From NCBI GenBank assembly GCA_015499985.1, contig JAAAUF010000581.1, positions 1 through 26,714 on the forward strand: DNA of 26,714 nt, written 5' to 3'. Below the pieces are notes generated by a model. It was given only the letters and a program-made list of their open reading frames with translations, did no database searches and had not been told where the DNA came from. Below are positions 19,339 to 26,714 of the stretch, piece after piece (the first letter of the stretch is position 1; each line of letters opens with the position of its first letter). The translations under genes were made by a program, and so were the position numbers. Origin of the DNA: Haplosporangium gracile. Lineage: Eukaryota > Mortierellomycota > Mortierellomycetes > Mortierellales > Mortierellaceae.

Positions 19339-22023
19339 ATGTCGCGACGCAACTCCCAGAGAAGCCAGGCCATATCAGCTCCAACATCATCAGGACGAGA
19401 GCAGCAACAGCAACAGCATCAGCGCCACGCCACCACCAACAGTAAATTAACAAACAGCCTCTTCACAAGAACACCAACCACCACAAGTCAAGAGATCGTC
19501 AACACCTTTATCCTCGATAGATACTCTCGACACAACCACACCGCTACCACTTATAGCCCTGTCAGCAGCAGCAGCACACACTCAAGGTCAGGCAACACCC
19601 GCTTCAGCAGCCCCGCAAATCAGGCCAACAATAATGTCGCACAGACAAAAATATCTACTTTTGGTGGCGCTTCGACCTCGCCCCGCTCACTTCCCCCTCC
19701 CTTGCCTTCACCTTCGCGCACAGCAACGACTACAAATAGCCGCAACAACAACAACTACAGCACCATGAGCATAGCGTCCGACTCTCGGTCTTGGTCCGTC
19801 TCTACTACCTCCACCGCCACTACCGCTGTTGCCGGCGTCGGCGGCCGATCTTTGCCCGAGACAAAGGAACAATCCAACTGGATTCACCTCTCGACTCCGA
19901 ATCACCGCCTCACCCTGACCCTGAAGCTCTTCTTCCGGCCACAGACTCAAGGTTACAATTTTTTTTGTTGTTTTTCTTGAGTGTTGTGGTGGAGGATAGG
20001 TGAAAATATGGTTAATCAACGTGTGATGGGAAAATAGGAGTCGAGATGTAGTGATGGTGATGGTTCTAGGGCATTGTCATTTAGACTTCATCATTGATGA
20101 GGGCAAGAGAGCGGGAGGGATGCACCGATGGTGAAACTACAAAAGCAACCTGTTTTCTCCATCGCATCTTTCTCTGAAGGAATGTGGAGCAGATATATTC
20201 ATTTACGTGCACCTAGTGTTTGACCACAACCACAACCCGGCCCCCCCCCCCCCCCCCACAAAACAAACAAAAAAAAAAAAAAAGGAAACTCAACCATGAA
20301 TCTATAAGGCACCGGAGAGATCAAATAAATGAGAGAGTGTTAACTCTTATACCTCAGATGGCTAATCTTTATCCTTTAAATCCTCTTTGACTTCATGTAC
20401 ATAGCTGACTTGGACAATTGTCGACCGCTTCTGCTCATCCAAACCAGCAATGAAATCTTGGTAAGGAAAAAGAAAAAAAAAGTATAGACTCCATGAGAAT
20501 ATAGAAACTCAAAAGCCGCATGTTATGGATTCAAACTCAAAGTAACATGACAATCTAACTCACGCGTTGTTTCATACCTCCCTTATCTCCTTTTCTTCCG
20601 TCAACTGTTGATACATAGGAGTGCCTCGGTCTAGATCGTGCAAGTGTCAGGTCCTCAAAGTTGAGAGGTGTCGTCAAGGGGTCTATGATTGGATTCCGGT
20701 ATACCTCCTCGTCCTTCTCGTCATCTACTTTAGCGTCAGCACCTGGATCCCACATGTCGGAGGTAAAAAAAACCTGGCCTTGTCTTTTAAAGGTCGTGTT
20801 TGCCGCCATTTCCTATTCACATGCACAGTGGCATTTCTCTTCCACCATTATTACTTTACGCTGCTTAATTCGTACTCTAACTCATCATACACCTCCTTAT
20901 CCTCTTGATTTCCTTTTGAAAAAAATAGTCGCACAAGTTCCAGATCAAATTCAAGAGCCTGGCCGACTGTGGCCAATGCGCCTCTTTTCTTTCGAACTGG
21001 ATCGAATGTCAATCTATTGCCTCCCAAGAATCTCCCAGCACCTATCTTGCCACCACTATCACTACCGCTGCGGCCTCTACTAATGCAAGCTCTCAAACCG
21101 TCGTGCAAAGTTCTCAAGATACGGACGTCGCCATGGCTCCACCACTAGCTCACCTTCAGCTAGATCATGTTTCCAGCAATAGCAACAATCTTAGAAGACT
21201 CGATGGCGCTCACCCTTGGTCACAACACTCCAGTGCCGGTGCCATTGGCATTTCTTCCCCTGCACTTTACTCCTCCTCTCCTACGACCATTTCTGTCGGC
21301 AATGAAGAGTTAGCAAATATCTTAAGGTCGGCTGCGGCCAACAACACCTTCCTTCCTCTCACTATGGCAACGGCGACCGATACCAGTATGTCGCCACCTC
21401 CACCTCCACAGCAGCAGCAACGCAATCGCCAGGAGAGGTTGGCATCTGTCAAGCCACAGTTTGCGTCCTCATCCATGCCAGTCACTTCTAACTTCTCCTC
21501 CATGACCGCTGGACCACCGCACATGACATCAGTGGCGCTTTCCAGTCCCGGTCGTGGCGGTCAATCCTTGCAGGTACTCTATGATTTCTTCTCGACAGTG
21601 CAGAAAAAACGCTTATTTATCTTAATTTGGGAGAATGTTTTCTCACTTATTACAATATTCAATGCGTAACAAAAAAAAACATAGTCGTCCGTGAGTGCTA
21701 GTCTGCAGCAGCGAGACAGCGAAACTCGTGAGGGCAGTCTCAACAACATCGGCAATAACGAAAACAGCATCAGTACCACCGATGACTTGAGCGCCTTGTT
21801 GAATCTATCAAACGCCGAGCTGCAGGAGGATATTAACAGCATCCTTCACGATCCCAGCTTTCCGGAAGTGGTAAGATACACTCTCTTGACACGCTGGTTT
21901 TGGAAGAAAAAACACCTTTGAACACATTGTGCGAAAGAACTAGTATGGACGTTGTTGTGCCTTCAAACCGCATAGCTCCTCAAGGTCGACAGGCTGCTCC
22001 GTGGTCCGTACAGTAAACGCTAA
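19339..22023 (+). CDS. Rec114/Rec7-like meiotic double-strand-break protein (candidate)
   Basis: Six exons, plus strand: 19339-19951, 20405-20460, 20619-20762, 20929-21573, 21685-21870 and 21976-22023; all junctions in phase, 563 aa. The architecture matches Rec114: a short N-terminal motif FILDRYSRH (57-65) in a disordered Ser/Gln-rich leader. A PH-like beta-rich segment (about 179-310) is assembled from exons 1-4, with LTLTLKLFF, RPLLLIQTSNEILECLGL, KLRGVVKGSMIGFRY and SHKFQIKFKSLADCGQCASFL. A long disordered linker with poly-Pro/Gln follows, then a C-terminal helical piece AELQEDINSILHDPSFPEV joined to LLKVDRLLRG. Rec114 works with Mei4 and Mer2 to activate Spo11 cutting; its C-terminus contacts Mei4. 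I see the exons and codon bias directly; the family call rests on remembered motif patterns. Exon 1 to exon 2 (phase 1, GTTACA donor) is the weakest junction. Confidence 0.6.
20241..20284. repeat. C17 tract followed by A-rich run
   Basis: Seventeen consecutive C at 20241-20257, then ACAAAACAAACA and a run of about 15 A. It lies inside the first intron of the Rec114-like gene. The minus strand carries a 17-G run. Confidence 0.9.
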
Positions 22024-22215
22024 GCGACTCTTTCAAGATGAGCAACTTTGTTATCTTATGCTTCAAAATCCTTTGCTGATGATACGTATCAACAGACTCT
22101 TTCGACTCGCCTTGAAAACATCACGGATTCATAGCTTCATTATTCAGATTTTTGTTTGTTTCAACAACGTCGTTTATGAATGAATAAGATAAAAAATGTT
22201 AAGGAGAACAAAACC

Positions 22216-25200
22216 TCATCCAAAGAACGAAAACTCTTCCGACGTCGTAGAGATGGGCGCATTGCCCATCGAAAGCGCAGGGTTGGAGGTCATAGTGTTA
22301 GGTGGCATGGGTAGCAAAGGGGTATGCACAGCCAACGAAGGAGGTGGGGTCACCATCAATCCCAAGTCCGGCCGCTCCTTTGCAAATTCGAGTGCCAGCT
22401 GCCAATAGATAGCCTCATAACAAAACACGTACTGACGCAGTGTCTGAACCATCGAGATACGCTGCTCACGGAATGTGCTCACACTCGCATAGACAATATC
22501 CGCCATGGGATCATCCACCGCAAGACCAGGGCCAGTACCAGCGACAGCTCCTCCGCCACTACCGCCTGCAAGACCTGAAGATCCCGGTAAAGGAGACCTG
22601 GAACTGGTCATGGCGTTCATAACCCGATCGTTCCCAGAACGCGAAAACTCGAGCGAAGGCCGGGTCGACAGCGACAATCGCTTTCCTGCAGCGGCTGCTG
22701 ATCCAGACCGTTGCAAGACAACCTCGGGGTGTTCATGGAGCTCCGTCAAAATTGAATCAATCACGCAGAAGGCGCCTGTCCTTCCACAGCCCGCGGAACA
22801 GTGCACAATCATGGGACCTGCCGATGCTGGCACATTGTGTTCGTTCGCCAATTGGATCACCCGCAGGACCTCCAGTGGCGTCTCGGGCACTCCAAAGTCT
22901 GGCCAGCCCGTGTACTGGATCTGAGTGATACTCCGTGGTGGTTCGTCGGGTCGGCGAATGTGCTGGAGTGTCATCTGTCGGATAAGGATCGTGCCGATGA
23001 CGGGGTCGGGCAAGAACTCGCTGACAAAAGAGACGCGCATCGAGCCGACCTCCATGAGAGGATGTTGCGAGCATGGCCAGTATTGGTGACACTTGATCCT
23101 GCCCATCTCCTGCTCCCGTGTCAACATCACCACCACGCGCGAATTCTGCTCCCACACCGTTTTCCAGAAATCCTGAAACGTCGATGGCAATGGTCCCTGT
23201 GTGGCAATGTAACTCTTCCGGCTCAGGGGAGGCGTCAAAAACGAGGCGTTGATGTAGTCATCGTGTCCAGGGTCGATCTCGGTCAACTTGACACGGGAGT
23301 GGTCATATGGCCAGATGTTGTTGTATCGATTCTTGAGTCCTTGTTCGATTCCTGCTCCAATACTAAAATTGGTTGTCCTGCCTGATCGCATGTTCTGAGG
23401 CAACATCAGCAATGCCAGTCGCTTGTTCTCGTTGATCTCCACTTTCTATTTGCACACACAAATTAATATCAGTTAGTAAGTAACGTCGTAACGTCACTGA
23501 CATACAAACATAAACAACACTGCTCAAATCAGACCAAAAATACTCAATGCTATTTTTACCTGAAAGTACTCGGCAAGCCTGGCTTTGCCAGAGTCCTCGA
23601 TGATCGCCGAGAGGAGCCACTTTGGCAAGTGTTCCCTCATAGTATCAAACGAGAATCCCATTGGGAGCCGCACTGGAATTTCCTCGGTGATGTTGGTGCT
23701 CAGTCCCATGGCCTGACGAACGCTCTCAAACAATGGGTTGACGTTTGGATTTTCAATCATGGGGGTCTGACAACCAAGTGGACCTGCAGCAGCCTGCGTC
23801 ATCATTGATGGAAGAGAGCCCAAATGAAGACGCTGTCGTGGAGGCGAGGTAATAGACATGGGCGCAGAGAAAGGACCGCTTCCGCTCAATGACATTCTTG
23901 GTAGTACAGGTCCTGCTTCAGTAGTCGCTCCAGTCGAGACTGGCTTGCTCTCTGTTCGGCAAAGATTGTTGTGTCGTACTATGAATTCATTGAATCCGCC
24001 TATCGCCACGAAGAGGAGGGTGAAAAAGTTAATGCAATGCATCATTATAGCCAAAAATAATCGCGAGCCATCTATTTTTTTTTTCTTTTTTTCTTCTTTC
24101 TGCTATTGCTCATAGGCTAATGAAGTGTCCGATGGTGTCAGTGAAGAGCGGCGGCGGCATCATTGAACAGCTGTTCTTCCCAGCAGAAAAAAAAAAAGAA
24201 ACGGTACCATTGAGATAGGCCAGAGTAGCATTGCAGCCCTCCTTGCGGAATTTTTGAACCATCAGGATAGTAGGCGATCCGACCACTGGCACTGTTCCGG
24301 AAGCATCAAAGAGAACAATGTTGGCAAACTGCTTCCATTTCGAGAAGGTTTCAATGTCCTGCTCAGTCGTCAATTGCTCAGTAACCATCTGGAGTGAGGT
24401 CTTGAGCCGCTTGAGAAGCATGTTAGGAACACAGACACTAACGGCGGTCTGAATGGATGAAGCAGCATGGGAGACGGATGATCGCATATCGAGGAGCATG
24501 ACGGCGTTCTTATCGCCGCCATTCGTCATCAGGACCTTCTCCAACAACTGCGAAACGGTCTCACCCGTCATCTCCTTCAGATTGAGCTCCGCGGGAGCTG
24601 CAGGAGCCACGGGCGAATGATGTGATTGTGACAAGGAGGACATTGTGGGGCGGGAGGGAGAAGATGTGGAGCTGGGGGGAGACATGAGCGAGGAAAGAGG
24701 CATAGAGATGGACATGTTTGGTCTGTTGTGCGAGGGTATACTAATAGACGATCCACCCAAAGACGTGAAGGACGATCTCGACGAGGGATATGGCTCCCAT
24801 GATCCGTTCATAGCACCACCCATTGAGGCGGGGCGGGAATGTGACGTAGACGGCATTGAGAGCTGGAAGCCCGCCTGGCCGTCCTGATTGAGGGCCGTTG
24901 AGGAAGGAATGGTGGGTGAAGGGAAATAGGACGGCGACGAGGCCGAGAAGCTCGAGATATCGACGGCTGCTGGAGTCTGGGCGGGGACATTGAGGCTGTT
25001 TGCAAAGAGATTGGCCTGGGACCGATGAGCGGCAGAGAGGGGGCTGGCGAGGTGGGTGGGCATAGGAGCAGGGGTCGGGGCAGCGGTTGAAAAGTAGTCG
25101 GATCGAGCTGACTCTGTCCAGACGGCCTGAGGAGTGAAGAAAGGGGTCTCGAGAGGCAGCTGCTGTTCAAGGTGCCTGACGGGGTCCTGAGTTGCGGCAA

Positions 25201-25462
25201 AGAAGCCCGATCCAGCAAAGGACAATGATGGGCGAGCAGTTGCGGTGGCGGTTGCGATGTTGGATGAAGTTGAGAGGGAGCCACCAGCGCCAGCGGCCGA
25301 CTGGGCGGGAGGGGTTGCTGGATCTAGGAGGACGAGAGTAGGCGGATCATTGCGGTTTGAGGCAAGGGCAGCAATGCGAGGATCTGTAGCAGACTGGTTT
25401 TTGAAGTGCTGTTGTTGCTGGTCCATGGATGTGTGAGAGAAGGCCGGCGAGGACGCGTTCAT
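22216..25462 (-). CDS. MAP-kinase tyrosine phosphatase (Pyp1/Pyp2, Ptp2/Ptp3 type) with CH2 rhodanese domain
   Basis: Three exons, minus strand: 25462-24208, 23999-23560 and 23445-22216; 974 aa. The first ~290 residues are Ser/Pro/Ala-rich and disordered. A rhodanese/CH2 domain (about 295-425) begins at ETVSQLLEKVL, has VMLLDMRSS (Asp325), a basic docking-like LLKRLK (349-354), and ends LAYLNGGFNEF across intron 1. Its active-site position is Asp386 (IVLFDASG), not Cys, so it should bind rather than catalyse. The tyrosine-phosphatase domain fills 560-930: KNRYNNIWPYDHSRV, DYINASF, TQGPLPSTFQDFW, the WPDFG loop (Asp748) and HCSAGCGRTG with Cys781 and Arg787. A Gly/Ser-rich insert (about 805-880) precedes the last helices RQYVFCYEAIYWQL. 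Fungal relatives dephosphorylate Hog1/Sty1 and Fus3-type MAP kinases. The gene converges with the Rec114-like gene, 192 bp between stops. Confidence 0.95.
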
Positions 25463-26148
25463 TAAGAGATCAGGTTAAAGTAAGAGTAAGGGTGAGGATA
25501 GGGACAGATGGAATGCGATTGGTGATGTGAATTGGAGGATGTGATGTGAATGGGAGAAAGAGAGTAAAGAAAGTAAGGTTGTGTGAAGAGGGACAAGTGA
25601 CGGGATTAGAAAAAAAAAAGGATGCAAGCGACAAGGTACAAACAGACTGCAAGGCAACAAAATATAAAAAAAAAATAAGGAGGAGAGAGGGAGGGAAAGA
25701 AGAAAGGGGTAAGAGAAGAGCGAGCGAGAGAGAGAAAGAAGTAACGGCAAGAGAAGAAAGAAGCAAGTTGATTCAGTGGCATGAAGTCATGACCAACGAC
25801 TGACAAAGAAAAAAAATAACGGATGAGAGCAAAAAAGAAAAAAAAAGAGACTAAGAAAGAGTTTGAGGTGGAGGTGGAGGTGGAAGCGTGTGCGAGCAAA
25901 AAGAAAAAAAAAAAGTACGAAGGAAAAAATAGAAAGAAGGACAGACGAGGATCAAGATGATGATTATTTTTTCCTCTTACAGGGAAACAAAACAAGGCAG
26001 AATTAAGTGGAGTTTCTCGGTGAGAGGTAAACGAATTGATTGTATGTGTTTTTGCTTGCGTATGCTTAGCAATGGGGTTGTGATTGTTGGTGGTTAAACA
26101 AGAACAAGGAAAGGGAAAGAAGCCTGAGGTGTATAAAAAAGAAAAGGA
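25463..26148. promoter_or_regulatory. Purine-rich upstream region of the phosphatase gene
   Basis: About 500 bp next to the phosphatase start codon are almost all A and G on the plus strand (25480-25960), so C/T-rich on the coding strand, with A homopolymers. CT-rich leaders are common before fungal genes and this is an extreme example. Open frames through it are low-complexity Phe/Leu/Ser or Lys/Glu strings and I do not accept them as genes. Confidence 0.55.
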
Positions 26149-26182
26149 AAAAGAAAAGAAAAGAAAAGAAAAGAAAAGAAAA
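26149..26182. repeat. AAAAG pentanucleotide microsatellite
   Basis: Six to seven tandem AAAAG units with flanking imperfect copies, in the distal upstream region of the phosphatase gene. Confidence 0.9.
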
Positions 26183-26534
26183 GGGAAAAAAAGATGCAAA
26201 GTTGAACCGACAGTTCCTGTTCGGACCAGCAAAACCCAAAGGAAACAAATAATAACAACGTGTGAATACAGGCCACTCAATGGCCAATCCTTCAAACAAA
26301 AAAAACCCACAGCGTCAGTTTGTCACTTACAAGTCTTTATGTTTGTGTATTTGAACAAAAGGGCATCAAACATTGAACGTGGCTCCCGTTCTGGACCTCT
26401 TCCAAGAGTCTTTTTTTCTTTTGTTCTTTTCCTGTGCCCTTCCCTTCTCCCCTTCTCCCCTTCTCCCCGTCTCCTTCGATTTGTGTTTGTGTGTCTGACA
26501 TTTGAATAAAATAAAAATGAGGTCATCAGTTAAC
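26183..26534. other. Intergenic region
   Basis: No gene seen. It holds the CT-rich 8-mer repeat at 26445-26468 and, near 26505-26535, an A-rich stretch containing AATAAAAT that would be the 3' side of the minus-strand partial gene. Confidence 0.45.
26445..26468. repeat. Three copies of an 8-bp unit TTCTCCCC
   Basis: Three perfect tandem copies of TTCTCCCC with a fourth diverged copy on each side. Confidence 0.9.
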
Positions 26535-26636
26535 CTACAAGCCTCTGGATAGGTGCCCCCCGCTTGGTCCCCCGTCCTCGTCCCATCCATCCACTTTTGT
26601 GTCCAAAAAGTACTCCTCAATGTACTTGCCATTTAT
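26535..26636 (-). CDS. Probable last exon of a gene running off the window
   Basis: On the minus strand an acceptor-like TTTGAAAG precedes 33 codons and a stop (TAG at 26537-26535). The peptide starts INGKYIEEYFLDTKVDGWDE and ends GGHLSRGL, with a balanced, soluble-protein composition unlike the low-complexity frames around it. The other minus-strand frame over the same bases (starting with an ATG near 26632) looks worse, with Trp/Arg/Thr-rich sequence. No upstream exon fits in the remaining 78 bases, so the rest must lie beyond the right edge. I do not recognise the family. Confidence 0.35.
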   Translation of the reverse strand: MNGKYIEEYFLDTKVDGWDEDGGPSGGHLSRGL

Positions 26637-26714
26637 CTTTCAAAGCAGGGATCGTAAGTCCCTTCAACAAACCAGCTCTCGCTTTTATTTCTTGGACACT
26701 CGTTTTTTTTTTTT

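Noticed and set aside
18330..19445. 371-codon plus-strand frame crossing the hypothetical gene and the divergent promoter
   Set aside because: Its central part is antisense to the codon-biased minus-strand gene at 18462-18914 and its ends are homopolymer-derived Lys/Glu and Ser/Arg strings.
19770..20003. Alternative frame at the end of Rec114-like exon 1 reading LDSPLDSESPPHPDPEALL
   Set aside because: It looks protein-like and could hint at a frameshift, but no acceptable donor/acceptor links it to exon 1. The chosen frame splices in phase to exon 2 and restores a beta-strand pattern.
20851..21117. Minus-strand 88-codon frame opposite Rec114-like exon 4
   Set aside because: The plus strand has better codon bias and in-phase continuity with flanking exons; no start context or partner exon exists on the minus strand.
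25470..26310. Hydrophobic Phe/Leu/Ser frames of up to 234 codons
   Set aside because: Artefacts of translating a polypyrimidine strand; they would look like membrane proteins to naive predictors.
1..26714. tRNA, rRNA, transposon or CRISPR features
   Set aside because: I looked for tRNA B-box-like and cloverleaf patterns, terminal inverted repeats, reverse transcriptase or transposase motifs and spaced direct repeats, and saw none that held up. A tRNA and repeat scan would be needed to exclude weak cases.

Overview
This is a gene-dense, intron-rich stretch of a filamentous fungal nuclear genome. Conserved single-copy eukaryotic genes are split by introns that are mostly about 50-170 nt, with a few of about 350-970 nt. 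Codons favour C or G at third positions, intergenic DNA is full of poly-T/poly-A and CT- or GA-rich tracts, and there is a decayed F-box/leucine-rich-repeat gene of a kind abundant in early-diverging fungi. I infer Mucoromycota, most likely Mortierellomycotina. That placement is inference; no rRNA or marker barcode is present. All gene models below were spliced by hand, and reading-frame phase was checked across every junction given.

Layout, left to right. A TTTTCC microsatellite and an empty AT-rich flank (1-1281). Leucyl aminopeptidase, M17 (1282-3154, minus). Cdc50/Lem3 flippase subunit (3587-5387, minus). A degraded F-box/LRR pseudogene (5875 to about 7470, plus). A p47/Shp1-type UBX cofactor of Cdc48/p97 (8388-10465, minus). 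A zinc-free MDR oxidoreductase (10675-12529, minus). Mitochondrial ATP synthase subunit g (13348-14168, minus). A YPR011C-like mitochondrial carrier (14519-16075, minus). A small EF-hand protein (16546-17634, minus), which might instead be the N-terminus of the carrier. A single-exon low-complexity hypothetical protein (18462-18914, minus). A six-exon gene on the plus strand (19339-22023) that I interpret as a Rec114/Rec7-type meiotic double-strand-break factor. A Pyp/Ptp2-3-type MAP-kinase tyrosine phosphatase with an inactive rhodanese (CH2) domain (22216-25462, minus). Finally a purine-rich upstream region and the probable last exon of a further minus-strand gene that runs off the window.

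The genes do not form a metabolic cluster. They are mostly housekeeping functions: proteolysis, lipid-flippase chaperoning, Cdc48 adaptor, respiration and carrier transport. The most interesting item is the candidate Rec114. It is fragmented into short exons, and parts of it are mirrored by a convincing-looking spliced open reading frame on the opposite strand, so automated annotation could easily miss or mis-strand it.
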